Positions 15,243 through 25,808 are shown, numbered from the stretch's first letter. The stretch is 64,000 nt of DNA from Arsenophonus sp. aPb (GCF_029873475.1 NZ_CP123499.1:1984001-2048000); one strand, 5' to 3'. A program made the numbers and translations. Notes: generated from the letters alone by a model not told the origin.

Positions 15243-17714
15243 TCAAAAATTAGGCCCCACATCTTGCGGTCTCCACCAATAAGTTTGATTAAACTCTTTT
15301 TTAGCTCTTTTTTCCATTCTGCGCAAATAGCCAGGTGAAAAGTATTCCTGCAGTTGATTAAAAATCAGGTGATCGGTAGCTGCTTTTGTGTACCATAAAT
15401 TAGCAAATGGCAGTAACCCCTTAACCATTTTTATGGTATCACTACCGGTTTGTGCTGGCTTGCCTTCAACAGCATTGACAGGTATGCCCTGCGCAAGTTT
15501 AACCATATCCTCAACCATACCTGCTACTGGGCCAAGCATCGAAGCTATTGCTCCCTGACCATATTGTGTATGATTATCAAATAAAAAGTCGCCGTATAAA
15601 CCAAGTCCACCACCCTTTAAGGCCGCTTGTAACCAGTACTTATACCAATCCTTACCATGCATATCTCTTGGTTTTTTACCAGAAGCGACATCATTAATTT
15701 GCATTGATAAAGCACCTAAAAATGTGGTACTGGCTAGGAAAGCGGCTAAATAAGCCGCTCTGCCACCTGCTGACGGTAGACTCATCGCCCTAGACCAATG
15801 GCGCGCCACCATCGCAATGGGAAAAGATTTAAATAAAAATAGACTGCGAGTTAATTCACCCAGTATAGAACCTCTTTGCAACGGGGCACCGGTGATCATA
15901 CTATCTCTTGCACCAGGAGTGACGGCCGCCATATCCACTTCTTCGGTAACAACACCTAACAATTTTCTGGCCGCTTCAAATTTAACCCGTTCTGGATTGC
16001 CAAAAGAGGTTAATTTTTGATTGGGAATATGCATGATGCTCTCAGGGGTTAACATCGTATTATTACCATTGCCCCAATCTTCCTGTTGGGCCAATTTCCA
16101 TATTGACCAGTCACGCTGATTAATTCCTTTATTGGTCAAAATGGCAAAATCATCACGGCTAACCTTAGCTAAATTGGTATGTCTTTTTACCAGACTACCA
16201 ATACTGCCCATCATAGTAACACCATAGGCACGTTTATTCGCATCTGTCCAGGCACTTAAGCCACTGGCTCGCATAACCGCATTGGCTGACCAGCGGGAAA
16301 ATGACGGCCCCATATTATCGCTTGCCCAGCGATTCATGCTACCTAATAAGGTTTCCATTGCTAACCCCGCCCGACGCGCTAGGCGTAATTCTTCTTTATT
16401 CGTCGGATTAAAGGCCGCTAATTGATTTTTTAATAATTGCGCTGCCGGCAGATTATTAACCTTAGCGGTTAGGTACATGGTGCCAACATCGGTAAAAGAA
16501 GTCAGAAAGGCAGAACCCAACCGGCTAGCAACCAGAATATTACGTAAATCTTGCGAGAATTTAGCGATCCTAACATTGGCAACCGGTAATGTTTTGCCGG
16601 CGACAAAGTTATATAAATTTTCCGTATTGCGCATTAGCCGGTCTGTTTTTCTGGCATTAGTCGGGTTTTGTTTCGCTTCATTACTAGCCAGTTCATTTAA
16701 CAAACTTTTAAAAACATGATCAGGATTAGGACCATAGGTTTCTACTAAGGCAATATCTTTACTAAGCCCGTTTAGATGCCCTACCATGATATCCCACAGC
16801 GCCTTTTCACCATAAAGTTTTTGGTAATCTAAATAAGCCTCAGCATCTTTAAAATGGATTTGGCGAGAAGCATTACCTCTATTGGCTCGCATCCCTTTGC
16901 CGACTATTGGCTGATCACCAATTTTATTTAATCCACCTGTGGCAATCGTTTCATATGCATGGCGTAGAAATTCGGCTAACTCCACATCGTTCATCAATTC
17001 ACCGTTTTCCTTAACGTATTTATTGCGATCTAATTTACCGATAACATCAGATGTCCATTTTTCTGCTGTCACTTTGGCTACCCTATCTCTGGCATGCCCT
17101 TGTGGTAAGCCCCATCCTTCCAGATAACCAATATTACCACCCGCATCATTAAAGTGTTTTCGCAGTAGTGTAGTAACCTGCTGCCAGGCTTCAGCACCCT
17201 TTTGGGCTTTAATATTTTTTGTCTTTTGGCCCATAATTTCGTAGACAAGATCTTTAACCGCTTGCTCATTTTCAAATAAATTGAAAAACCGTCCATCAAC
17301 GGCTGCAAATGCTTCTTGCAATTGACTTAGTGCATAATTAAAGGTTGCTTTGGCTCTGGTTTCCACCGACATAAAATTACTTTTTCCATCGGCACTAAAA
17401 GCGATTGTTCGATTTAGTGCTTCAAGTTTGCTGCCAGCAAAACTATTAATATGGCTATCCAATCGCTGCCTGGCTAAAATTGTTAAGGCCACCCGTCTTT
17501 TTTTAAGATTAGCCTCATGTTGCAACTGTTCCGCCGCCAATTGTCCAGCACGTTGTAATCGTTCTGATTCGCTTAACAGCCGCCAGGCAGCCGGATCATT
17601 TCTGGCCAGATTTCGCATACTTTTAATAATCCGCTGTTCAATATTATTTATTTCAGCGGTACTTAATGGACGTTTAGCGGCATTTTGCACGGCCTGAATA
17701 CATTCAGCTCGCAT
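15243..17714 (-). CDS. Large internal virion (DNA-ejection) protein
   Basis: An 823-residue, Ala- and Lys-rich protein, mostly helical, at the end of the leftward late operon. Large helical proteins in this position in short-tailed phages are packaged in the capsid and ejected into the cell to carry the DNA across the envelope. Residues 400-700 contain several moderately hydrophobic helices (for instance AAYLAAFLASTTFLGALSMQ), fitting a protein that enters a membrane. I see no enzyme motif. It starts 6 bp after the preceding 493-aa gene, so the two are one unit. Confidence 0.65.
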   Translation of the reverse strand: MRAECIQAVQNAAKRPLSTAEINNIEQRIIKSMRNLARNDPAAWRLLSESERLQRAGQLAAEQLQHEANLKKRRVALTILARQRLDSHINSFAGSKLEALNRTIAFSADGKSNFMSVETRAKATFNYALSQLQEAFAAVDGRFFNLFENEQAVKDLVYEIMGQKTKNIKAQKGAEAWQQVTTLLRKHFNDAGGNIGYLEGWGLPQGHARDRVAKVTAEKWTSDVIGKLDRNKYVKENGELMNDVELAEFLRHAYETIATGGLNKIGDQPIVGKGMRANRGNASRQIHFKDAEAYLDYQKLYGEKALWDIMVGHLNGLSKDIALVETYGPNPDHVFKSLLNELASNEAKQNPTNARKTDRLMRNTENLYNFVAGKTLPVANVRIAKFSQDLRNILVASRLGSAFLTSFTDVGTMYLTAKVNNLPAAQLLKNQLAAFNPTNKEELRLARRAGLAMETLLGSMNRWASDNMGPSFSRWSANAVMRASGLSAWTDANKRAYGVTMMGSIGSLVKRHTNLAKVSRDDFAILTNKGINQRDWSIWKLAQQEDWGNGNNTMLTPESIMHIPNQKLTSFGNPERVKFEAARKLLGVVTEEVDMAAVTPGARDSMITGAPLQRGSILGELTRSLFLFKSFPIAMVARHWSRAMSLPSAGGRAAYLAAFLASTTFLGALSMQINDVASGKKPRDMHGKDWYKYWLQAALKGGGLGLYGDFLFDNHTQYGQGAIASMLGPVAGMVEDMVKLAQGIPVNAVEGKPAQTGSDTIKMVKGLLPFANLWYTKAATDHLIFNQLQEYFSPGYLRRMEKRAKKEFNQTYWWRPQDVGPNF

Positions 17715-17720
17715 AATTAT

Positions 17721-19202
17721 TTATCTCCCAAGAAAACAACGAATGGCAACATCAAATAAGCTGGCATCATGTTTAGCATTCTCAACCTGACGATTAACTT
17801 CATTATATAGATCCGTTGCTTTTACTCTTGATGTATTGCCAGCCTCATCCATAAAGTCTATTTCTAACTGAGGATACGCTTTTATTGCTAATTCAGCGCC
17901 TTGATAATCAGCCGCAAAATTAGTCGCTGCTCTATCACCGGTCACCAATCCTTCTGTTTTAGCCATATCATCATTTGCTACCTGAACTTTATCTCTGGGT
18001 TTAGGTGTCGAAATATAAGCAAAGTTACTTTCTGTAGCAGCATTATCAACAACCGCATCAGTGAATTTAGATTGAATATTAAGCTCTTCATTAATACCCA
18101 GTGCATCGCGGACAGCAGAATTAACATAAGTTCTATTGAGTTTTTTGGGTAAAAATTCCGCCTCTGCTAATAAGTTGCCAACGTCAACAGCACGGCCTTG
18201 TGATAAATCATGCATTGCCTTGTTCATGGCTGCAACATGACCATTTAATGACATGGCATTAATCGGTAACCCAATTGCAGTATCAAGCTCAATATTTAGT
18301 TGTTGGTTGGCGGTTAAGGCGGCATCTAGCTGAGTGGTAGAAAAATCAGGCGGCTTAATATTTTCTCCCCGACTATTGATAAATCGCCCGATACCGCCAA
18401 AAGCAGCACCCAACACTGCATCTATCGCAATAGCTTGTTGATCTAAAATGTCGTATTGTGCCGCGATGTCATGATAGCCACCTGCAGTTAAAATTTGGCT
18501 AGCAAATCCCCGTTGAGCCATTCCCATCGCTATATTGGCACCCGAGGCAAAAACAATATCGGGTGTGGCCTTGACGATAGGGGCAGCGATATTGCCTGCC
18601 ATTCCACCTTTTGCTATTAGTTGCGCCGCAAGGCTGTCGGACAATATTCCGCCACCACGTAAGCCTAAGGACATGGGCAAAAACAGTCCACCAGCGGCAA
18701 AAATGGCATCACTGGTTGCTTTATCTATTGCAGTGCTTTGGTCTACGCCTTCTGCCCTTAATTTTTCGTATTCAGAAAACCCCTGTATACCACCAACAGA
18801 TAAAGCCGCTGCGCTAGCGCCGCCGGTCATTGAGGCAACAACTGCTTGGCTACCGATATCAAACAGACTAAATAACACCTGGCCTGCCGTTCCGGTTGTG
18901 GCCGGATCGGGCGTTAAACGTCGAACTTGCTGTTCTGCCAGTTTGCGTTGCTGTTTAATAAAAGTTTCAGAGCTATCATTAATGGCAAACTGATCATTAA
19001 CGGATTGAGCGACAGGCGAAACAAGCGTATCAACCAACCCCCAAAGCGCCTGATCGGGTTTAGCAACTAAGCCAGTATAAAGACCTTTATAGCCGGCAGA
19101 AAAAAATGCATCAAAAAAACCAGTTTGCGGCTCAGTTGTGCTATGAGTGGCCTCATCTAACTGTTGATTATCTACCACGGGATTTAAACCAAAATAACTC
19201 AT
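17721..19202 (-). CDS. Internal virion protein, putative ejection protein
   Basis: A 493-residue protein rich in Ala and Gly. The N-terminal third has hydrophobic, glycine-rich helices (SQAVVASMTGGASAAALSVG, about 113-132; DAIFAAGGLFLPMSLG), a feature of ejection proteins that form a transient trans-envelope channel. Its start overlaps the preceding muralytic protein as ATGA (19199-19202). Three large consecutive genes of this kind (837, 493, 823 residues) correspond in position to the T7 gp14-gp15-gp16 set, though I cannot claim one-to-one homology. Confidence 0.65.
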   Translation of the reverse strand: MSYFGLNPVVDNQQLDEATHSTTEPQTGFFDAFFSAGYKGLYTGLVAKPDQALWGLVDTLVSPVAQSVNDQFAINDSSETFIKQQRKLAEQQVRRLTPDPATTGTAGQVLFSLFDIGSQAVVASMTGGASAAALSVGGIQGFSEYEKLRAEGVDQSTAIDKATSDAIFAAGGLFLPMSLGLRGGGILSDSLAAQLIAKGGMAGNIAAPIVKATPDIVFASGANIAMGMAQRGFASQILTAGGYHDIAAQYDILDQQAIAIDAVLGAAFGGIGRFINSRGENIKPPDFSTTQLDAALTANQQLNIELDTAIGLPINAMSLNGHVAAMNKAMHDLSQGRAVDVGNLLAEAEFLPKKLNRTYVNSAVRDALGINEELNIQSKFTDAVVDNAATESNFAYISTPKPRDKVQVANDDMAKTEGLVTGDRAATNFAADYQGAELAIKAYPQLEIDFMDEAGNTSRVKATDLYNEVNRQVENAKHDASLFDVAIRCFLGR

Positions 19203-21712
19203 AATGGCACATCCCTTATTTTTTCTTGCGATACATCGATAATGACCGGCTGGCCATTTTTATGTCTTAAATATCCGCTGCCCTGGATGATTAAATACTG
19301 ACTATCACCATAGTTTTGTAATTGAAAAATAGCGGCAGAGGAATGGCGGTTTTTGCCTAAGGTCGCAGCAATGCTATTCCATTCATTGCTAATAGCGTTA
19401 TCAAAAGCATCAGCACTCATTCCCCACGGTAACATGATCTTACCCATACCTTGATAATCATGAATACCACCGGTTGCAATATTAATGGCTTGCATCCAGG
19501 CATCGTTATCCAATTCACCGTTAATATCGCCCTTTTTGGCCATCAAGGCGGCATAGACATCTTTAGCGACCTCAAAAGCTTTATTGGCTCCGCTTATATC
19601 GCCAGCAAAAGCATCGCCCACTTTATCAGCAAAGTTTTCTCTCAATTCGGTCTCTTTCGGAAAGATAAATTTTTCCGTGCCTTTATCTAATTTTCTGATC
19701 ATATTACCTTGCACAATTAGCTGAGCAGCCTCAGTGGGTGTTACGGTAATATCACTACTCCAAAATTTACTTTGGGCGGTTATGCTGGCCGGTTTATTCA
19801 TAATAATGCCGGCAACGGCAAGCGAGGTATCAGATTGACTGATTTGCTTCAATGCGGCTGTATAGCTCTGATTACTTTTAAGCCCCTGGCGGATCGCATC
19901 CAGATATTCTATTTTTTGACTGGCCGGTGCTTTATCTAATAGTTGAGATAAAATGGTCTGTTCCTGAGCTGAAAATATGGTTAGCGGAGTTTGATAACCT
20001 TTTGCTATGTCAGCAACATGGGTTGATCTTTGATTCAGTGAATCGGTAAATGAACGAACATTAGAAAAATCTAACTTGTTGATTTGTTGCCTATCGATGC
20101 TGAACTGGATCGGGTCGGCTGTTCTTGTTTTATTAACGCTATTGATCGCCTGATTTAATAGGTCGTAGCGTCTCCAGTTATTAGCGGCATCGTCATCACC
20201 AGTTGGCTTTTTCGCTGCTAATAAAGCCTGTTGCGCTTGCGGAGAAAGGTATTGCACCGTGGCAATATCCGCCGCCAACCCTTGATTGTGCTGAAATTGT
20301 TCATACTCTTTTATGCCGTCATGTTCACCATAAGCATATTTGAATTCATCCAGTGAAGGGGGATTGCTATAAGTTAATCCCCGCAACACCATTGCATTAG
20401 CATCTTTGACTTTGTCCGTTAAGCTAGTTTTAAACTCCTGCCGCTGTTTATTTTGCACCGTCTCCGCTTGCTTACGTAGCTGGTATTGCTGAACAGGAGT
20501 TAATAACCGCCACCAGGGATTAGAGCCCGCTTGTGCTTTACCTATCTCAGGCTGGTACTGGGATTTATCTGGCTCAGGCAGTCGGGTTAAACCCAAGGCC
20601 GCCTGTAAGCCAGTATTTATCTGGGCATCAGTTATGCTATGTTTGCCTTCATGCTGCATAATGGCGGTTGCCAGCGATTTTAAGCTAGCAATATTGGTGA
20701 CATCGATCGCCACGTTGGCATCAATGTTCATTCGGCTAGCAACATCGGCAATATAAGCTTCGGTGTTATTACCGTCCTTTTTAGGTGCCCAACGATGAAT
20801 AATTTGATTGAGGGTAACCACTCCCTTATCTCGGTATGTGAGCAAATTTTTCCCTAATGCTCTAACGCCATGCTCTGGCGTGGCAAATTGGACATATTCG
20901 CCATCATCGCCAATTTGGCCATCCCAAAGATTGTCAGAAACACGTAAATTACCAGGATTATTGTTACGGCCCCCCCGATTATCCGCCGGATTGCCAGGCA
21001 CTCGCATAGCGCCATTAACATCAGAAGGCTCACCAATAGTTTGTAAGGTTTGGATCGCATTTGTAGCCATGGCGTTTTGCCCTGCTTGCCAAGCTACCTG
21101 ATTTTTAAATTTGGCAACATTAGCGATGATCTCCTCTTCACTTTGGCCTTGGGAGCGGCCAAAGGTGACAATGTTATGTTCACCCAAGGTAATATGACTA
21201 ATAAACGCTTTTGGATCCTGAAAACTGGTTGCCGCCTTCTTGGCAATCATTTCCATTGAGCCTTTATGTGTACTCGTCTCAAATGCTTGGATCTGGCCTA
21301 TTTCAAAGCGATTAATCTGCGTAGCATACTGCCGATTCAGTACATTAGCTTGTTTGCTAAAATCTGCTCTGGCACCTTCCGGTAAAGAAGCCATTAGCTC
21401 TTCTCTTTTGCTGCTGAGATTTGCCATCACTTCATCTGATTGCCCCATGGCATTCCGGCCTTGTTTACTATATAAACCGGTTTGCGGATTATTCAGTTGA
21501 TCGTCGGCATAGGTTTGCCATTGCAGTAATGCATCCTGCGATAAGGCTACGTTGGCTCTTTGTTTAGCCTCAGCAAAAACTTGGCCATACTGCCCAACGG
21601 CTTCGCCGATATCCGCACCAAAATCGTTTGGAGTAGAACGAACCGTTAGACCATTATTTGGCATTGCTGTTGAACGCACTTGACGATCTTTATAGGTAGG
21701 CACAATTGGCAT
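19199..21712 (-). CDS. Internal virion protein with a peptidoglycan-degrading domain
   Basis: An 837-residue protein. Around residues 240-350 it carries the domain seen in virion-associated muralytic proteins: N-N-P-G-N-L-R, then VQFATPEHGVRALGKNLLTYRDKG, then TLNQIIHRWAPKKDGNNTEAYI. This fold locally opens the cell wall during DNA entry. The flanking regions are helical and structural; the N-terminus (APTYKDRQVRST-like) resembles other long ejection proteins. It lies between the gp14-like protein and the 493-aa ejection protein and overlaps the latter by four bases. Confidence 0.75.
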   Translation of the reverse strand: MPIVPTYKDRQVRSTAMPNNGLTVRSTPNDFGADIGEAVGQYGQVFAEAKQRANVALSQDALLQWQTYADDQLNNPQTGLYSKQGRNAMGQSDEVMANLSSKREELMASLPEGARADFSKQANVLNRQYATQINRFEIGQIQAFETSTHKGSMEMIAKKAATSFQDPKAFISHITLGEHNIVTFGRSQGQSEEEIIANVAKFKNQVAWQAGQNAMATNAIQTLQTIGEPSDVNGAMRVPGNPADNRGGRNNNPGNLRVSDNLWDGQIGDDGEYVQFATPEHGVRALGKNLLTYRDKGVVTLNQIIHRWAPKKDGNNTEAYIADVASRMNIDANVAIDVTNIASLKSLATAIMQHEGKHSITDAQINTGLQAALGLTRLPEPDKSQYQPEIGKAQAGSNPWWRLLTPVQQYQLRKQAETVQNKQRQEFKTSLTDKVKDANAMVLRGLTYSNPPSLDEFKYAYGEHDGIKEYEQFQHNQGLAADIATVQYLSPQAQQALLAAKKPTGDDDAANNWRRYDLLNQAINSVNKTRTADPIQFSIDRQQINKLDFSNVRSFTDSLNQRSTHVADIAKGYQTPLTIFSAQEQTILSQLLDKAPASQKIEYLDAIRQGLKSNQSYTAALKQISQSDTSLAVAGIIMNKPASITAQSKFWSSDITVTPTEAAQLIVQGNMIRKLDKGTEKFIFPKETELRENFADKVGDAFAGDISGANKAFEVAKDVYAALMAKKGDINGELDNDAWMQAINIATGGIHDYQGMGKIMLPWGMSADAFDNAISNEWNSIAATLGKNRHSSAAIFQLQNYGDSQYLIIQGSGYLRHKNGQPVIIDVSQEKIRDVPL

Positions 21713-21724
21713 TATTGGTTACCT

Positions 21725-22225
21725 CTATTTTTTATTACCTGAAGATAGATCCCATGCACCACCCGCCGTACGGTAAACGCTATAGGCTTTTATCGGTGCC
21801 GTCAGTAACGTATTCATGGCGCCCATATTGCCTTGCCAACGTGACATTTTTGCATTAAGCCGCTCATTTCGGGCCTGCATTTGATAACCATAAGCTTCAC
21901 GCTTCGAGTTATTTACCAGTGTGAGTGCGTCCAGCTCGCCCATAGCTGCCGTATCAGCCAATAAATCCAATGTCCCAGTTGAGCCCAAATCAACCCCACT
22001 AGCGGCCATAGCTGCCGTCTGAGAACCCATTAATTGCCGCGTGCGTGAGCGCTGATTTTCAGCTTCCAGATTGCCTCGATTAATCGCGTCGGAGGCTGAT
22101 TGCTCATTTAATCTGGCGTTTTGATTAGCCACATCGGCATTAAATTTGCCCGATTGATATTGACTATAAGCTTGCATACCCGATGAAATAAGCATCGTGG
22201 CCGCTAATGCGATAGGGTTACACAT
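21725..22225 (-). CDS. T7 gp14-like virion core protein
   Basis: A 166-residue protein with a small hydrophobic N-terminus (CNPIALAATMLISSGMQAYSQY) and long polar helix rich in Asn, Gln and Ala, the pattern of gp14-type core proteins of short-tailed phages. Motif-like QMQARNERLNA and the closing Tyr/Gly-rich end agree with that group. It overlaps the gp13-like gene by 22 bp. In T7 the equivalent inserts in the outer membrane on infection. Confidence 0.75.
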   Translation of the reverse strand: MCNPIALAATMLISSGMQAYSQYQSGKFNADVANQNARLNEQSASDAINRGNLEAENQRSRTRQLMGSQTAAMAASGVDLGSTGTLDLLADTAAMGELDALTLVNNSKREAYGYQMQARNERLNAKMSRWQGNMGAMNTLLTAPIKAYSVYRTAGGAWDLSSGNKK

Positions 22226-22698
22226 GATTCAGCTCTCATAGAAAAACGGTGAAAAGGATAGTTGAGCACTCCCGTAGGTTTGGCTTCTTCAAGTTTAAAA
22301 CCGAGCCAATGTAGCCAACCTTTCGCCACATGATTACGTGCATCAACATAATTTATTAATTCTGGGTATAGGGCTAACATCGCATTAAGAACGGGCCGAC
22401 AACGGCGCAGAAAGATTTTTTGATACTTTTCCAATAAATCAGACCCGACTAACCAGGGCACACCGATCCCATTTAAAATTGAGCCTGGCGATACACCAAA
22501 GATAGTGACGACCTGATGATCAATAATACCGGCCCATGCTTGTGTTGCTTGCGTGATCCCAGTTTCCAATACCTCACGCGGCGACAACATCGACATGGCA
22601 TAAAATTCATCAATATCCGCTTGCCGGACATGAGGCAATAACGGCGCAATATGCTGTTTGGTGGCACTAATAATTTGTACATGATGTTTGCTGACCAT
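22204..22698 (-). CDS. T7 gp13-like protein with acetyltransferase-like fold (DUF2833 type)
   Basis: A 164-residue protein resembling phage T7 gp13: an N-terminal helix pair, a short beta segment (WAGIIDHQVVTIFGV), the turn GVPWLVGSD, and the C-terminal NYVDARNHVAKGWLHWLGFKLEE that mimics the last part of GNAT acetyltransferases. The substrate-binding residues of true acetyltransferases are not evident. In T7 the protein is needed for particle assembly and is ejected or lost. It starts 3 bp after the nozzle gene and overlaps the gp14-like gene. Confidence 0.75.
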   Translation of the reverse strand: MVSKHHVQIISATKQHIAPLLPHVRQADIDEFYAMSMLSPREVLETGITQATQAWAGIIDHQVVTIFGVSPGSILNGIGVPWLVGSDLLEKYQKIFLRRCRPVLNAMLALYPELINYVDARNHVAKGWLHWLGFKLEEAKPTGVLNYPFHRFSMRAESCVTLSH

Positions 22699-22700
22699 AT

Positions 22701-25163
22701 TTAAAAACCGCCTACGTCTAAGCGAGGGATGACCGCTAAAATAGATAAGGGTAGTGGATCAGTTTGCCGCACATAAACCCGACCGTTTTTGCTCCAGGTA
22801 GCATCCAGATTGATTTCAACAATACCGGTCGCGTCATCAACAGGATTATCATAAAATTCAAATTCTCGCTGAGCGTATTCATATAAGCGTTCTTTCTCGG
22901 TGCCGGCCCAGATCCCACGACTAGTGTTAACAATCAGACTGGCTGATTTCATTAATTTCTTTTTATCCAGTAAGGTCTCTTGGCCGTTAATATGAATATC
23001 AAGGGTTTCCATTTCGCTGATGTAAGGTAAACCCACATGCACAACTACTGCCGGATCATCTAAGGTAATGGCGCCGTTGTTCACTAACTTAGGCGACAAA
23101 ACGTTAGCATCCGCTAATACATTAACGGTTTTATCTGCTAAATGAGCTAAACCAGCAAACACCAAGCGCGCAAAACCCCAGCTGCTGGTGGGTTGATTTT
23201 GCAATACGATAGGCACATCTCTATTGACTAATACGCTGACTTTATTACCATCAATAACCGCAATAATGTGACAGCGTAATACTTTGTTTTCGTCGTCTTC
23301 AAAATAGGGGAGATGAATTTCATTATCGATATCGCTATCTTTAAATATTGCGCTGCCGGTTACTGTCAAGGTAAAGTCATTCTGATATGACCAATCTTTT
23401 GCGCTTGTCATTAGCGTCACAAACTTAGAGTTATCCCTATTACGACCGTCATAAGACAAACCTGAATCAACAAAAAAGGCGTTTTCAGTCTGGTTAAATA
23501 ATCGACTTGATAAGCGCTCCACATAACGAACGGATTTACCCTTAATAGTTCGGCAAACGACAAAATAGACCGCATCCTCAGTCCCTTCACTAATGCTACA
23601 GGTTGACTCAAATTGACCGTCGGTATGTTGCGGTGCCCAGGCAAAAACTTGTTGCTCTCTTAGATAAGTGAGGGTCAGTAATTTACCATCATCACGAATA
23701 CACCAAGCGATCGAATAGGGAACGATCGAAAATGCCCAGTCAATAATCTGGTGCTGTTGAAATAGATGATTAGCCAGAATAGTGAGATCGGAGCCCTGAT
23801 AGCCATCAACATCAAATGAATAGGCCAAATCACGTACGGCGCTGCCCTTCTCTTGAATATATAACGCAATATTGGCAACAGAGATTGGCGGCACATTACT
23901 GCAGCCATTAGTACCTTGTGACGAAAACGAAAAACTACTCGGTGTTAAGACTTTGTTTTGATCACCGGTAATTTGATATTCGCCACCGGAGGTTAGCGCC
24001 ATCAATGAACCCACATCAATTAAATGGCGAATTTCGTTAACCTGACGTCCAGCATAGGTATATATAATCCGATCGTCGTCTTGGATCGGATTATTGCGGC
24101 CAAAGTCTTTGTAATCACCACTGCGGCTTGCCCAAATGGTTTGTGGATAGGCGCGTGAACTAGCAAAAAATAACCGCTGTTGATAATAGACAACGGTACT
24201 CGGATAACCGGTTACTTCATTCCAGGCAAAGCGGGCCCATTTATAGCTGGTTTTATCTTTGCCTACCACATTTGATGGAATCGTCGCTATCACCGTGCCG
24301 GTTGCAGTTCTGCTATCACTACCAACTGACTCGATCTTGACGATACCAAAGCCACTATGCAGATATTGCCATTGAATACCGGTTTCACCGCCCCAGCCGT
24401 CCCACTCCATGCCTTCGGTATGTGAAGGTCTTAAAGTGCCACTTTTGCCTGCTGTGTTAGCACGATAATAATTATTTCCCGCCCGCCGCTGATCATTTAT
24501 GGCGGTTTTTTTATCAGTTTCCCACACCGGAACCGCATCAACTGAGGGTTGCTCTAAATAAAACTGTTTGCCTACCTGCTCTTGGCCAAAAATAGCATGG
24601 CTTGCAGTCAGGGTAATTTTACCACTACTGCCACTGGCGTAGACCTTTTTCCCTTTATCGCTATTAATATCCTCAAATGGGCCATTACGGGTTTCTACTG
24701 CGACTAATTTCCAATCATCATGATTGTAGCGTTGCAACTCCATCGGCGGATAATTAGCATGCACAATAGTCATCACATCGGCCGATTGAGTAAACTTCAA
24801 ATTAAATAAATCCGCTTCCACATAAGGGGTTGGCAGTTCAAATATCTTGCCCTTATTGGCACCACTGGAATACAACACTTGGCCACCATCTTTAAAAACG
24901 CGTAGATATTTATCGCCAAATTCCAGCGCATAAGTTTGGATGATGCTGAACTGAAACGGGATCAGCCGACATTTTTTATTGGCATATTTCGTCGCGGCAA
25001 TAAAACGGGTGCCAGGGCGATTTTCAATGCCACCAAATTGACGAACCAGAAAGTTTTCACACTTGCGTAAGGCTAACGCATATTTAGCCAGATCAACCCG
25101 CCCATATAGGCTAGGCGCAATTTCACCACCAGAAAAACTAGGCTGAATAAGACTAAATGGCAT
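22701..25163 (-). CDS. Tail nozzle protein (tail tubular protein B-like)
   Basis: An 820-residue beta-rich protein. The N-terminus SLIQPSFSGGEIAPSLYGR, followed by KCENFLVRQFGG and RPGTRFI, is a strong signature of nozzle proteins from short-tailed phages. The rest of the protein forms repeated beta domains with segments such as YQQRLFFASS and SRSGDYKDF. The nozzle closes the tail and opens on adsorption. Its ATG overlaps the adaptor stop at 25163. Confidence 0.85.
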   Translation of the reverse strand: MPFSLIQPSFSGGEIAPSLYGRVDLAKYALALRKCENFLVRQFGGIENRPGTRFIAATKYANKKCRLIPFQFSIIQTYALEFGDKYLRVFKDGGQVLYSSGANKGKIFELPTPYVEADLFNLKFTQSADVMTIVHANYPPMELQRYNHDDWKLVAVETRNGPFEDINSDKGKKVYASGSSGKITLTASHAIFGQEQVGKQFYLEQPSVDAVPVWETDKKTAINDQRRAGNNYYRANTAGKSGTLRPSHTEGMEWDGWGGETGIQWQYLHSGFGIVKIESVGSDSRTATGTVIATIPSNVVGKDKTSYKWARFAWNEVTGYPSTVVYYQQRLFFASSRAYPQTIWASRSGDYKDFGRNNPIQDDDRIIYTYAGRQVNEIRHLIDVGSLMALTSGGEYQITGDQNKVLTPSSFSFSSQGTNGCSNVPPISVANIALYIQEKGSAVRDLAYSFDVDGYQGSDLTILANHLFQQHQIIDWAFSIVPYSIAWCIRDDGKLLTLTYLREQQVFAWAPQHTDGQFESTCSISEGTEDAVYFVVCRTIKGKSVRYVERLSSRLFNQTENAFFVDSGLSYDGRNRDNSKFVTLMTSAKDWSYQNDFTLTVTGSAIFKDSDIDNEIHLPYFEDDENKVLRCHIIAVIDGNKVSVLVNRDVPIVLQNQPTSSWGFARLVFAGLAHLADKTVNVLADANVLSPKLVNNGAITLDDPAVVVHVGLPYISEMETLDIHINGQETLLDKKKLMKSASLIVNTSRGIWAGTEKERLYEYAQREFEFYDNPVDDATGIVEINLDATWSKNGRVYVRQTDPLPLSILAVIPRLDVGGF

Positions 25164-25768
25164 TATGACAACCTCGCAGCAGTAAATTCGTCGATATAAT
25201 CGGTTGGTTCGGATGATTCACTTAATGAATGAGCCGCCGCATTTTCAATCGCCAATTGATATAACTGAAAAGATTCATTGCCAATATTAGCGTTTGATGC
25301 CAATGAGCGCGCCAATTCTGCCGATAAGCGCCAGGCTAACGCATCAATAAAAATAGCATCAAACATATTGACGTCAGTCACTCTCGCCACATAGCGCAAC
25401 CAAGCTTTGGGTTGATCACAATAAATTAATTTGCTGGTGCCGGCTTCATCTGAGCCCACCTGAAAATTAATCGCCTGATCCGGTAAGCTATATTTGTCAC
25501 CAGGTCTAATGATGGCGATGGCTTTCATGCAATCAGTCGGATAACTATAAGCGTATTGCCATTCAGGCGGTGAGTTTCCGCTATCCGCTAAAGCGATCCG
25601 CTTAAGGGCAAAATTCCAGGGGAAATCAGTCAGTACCGTATCGCGACAATGAGGATAATGTAATGAACACTGTTCAGCCTCTTTGCTTTTTTCACGAAAG
25701 CTATTAATAAACCGGCTATTGCCAACCCGACTTAAGGCTAAATTGCAGATTTCAATTTCCGATGCCAT
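25163..25768 (-). CDS. Tail adaptor protein (tail tubular protein A-like)
   Basis: A 201-residue helical protein with the N-terminus EIEICNLALSRVG and the segment EAEQCSLHYPHCRDTVLTDFPWNFA split over two helices, both characteristic of gp11-like adaptors that join the portal to the nozzle. It is the first gene after a minus-strand terminator at 25784, so it may have its own promoter or rely on antitermination. The nozzle gene follows with overlap. Confidence 0.85.
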   Translation of the reverse strand: MASEIEICNLALSRVGNSRFINSFREKSKEAEQCSLHYPHCRDTVLTDFPWNFALKRIALADSGNSPPEWQYAYSYPTDCMKAIAIIRPGDKYSLPDQAINFQVGSDEAGTSKLIYCDQPKAWLRYVARVTDVNMFDAIFIDALAWRLSAELARSLASNANIGNESFQLYQLAIENAAAHSLSESSEPTDYIDEFTAARLS

Positions 25769-25783
25769 CCTTTGAACTCCAAT

Positions 25784-25808
25784 AAAAAAGGGGCTTAGGC
25801 CCCCTTTC
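25784..25808 (-). terminator. Intrinsic terminator inside the late operon
   Basis: Read on the minus strand, AAAGGGGG (from 25807) pairs with CCCCTTT around CCTAAG and is followed by six T (25789-25784). It sits between the head genes and the tail genes of one collinear late cluster. Confidence 0.75.

Noticed and set aside
16477..16719. Plus-strand frames of 60-115 codons opposite the ejection-protein genes, for example here
   Set aside because: They are antisense to well-supported genes and lack ribosome sites and recognisable products.
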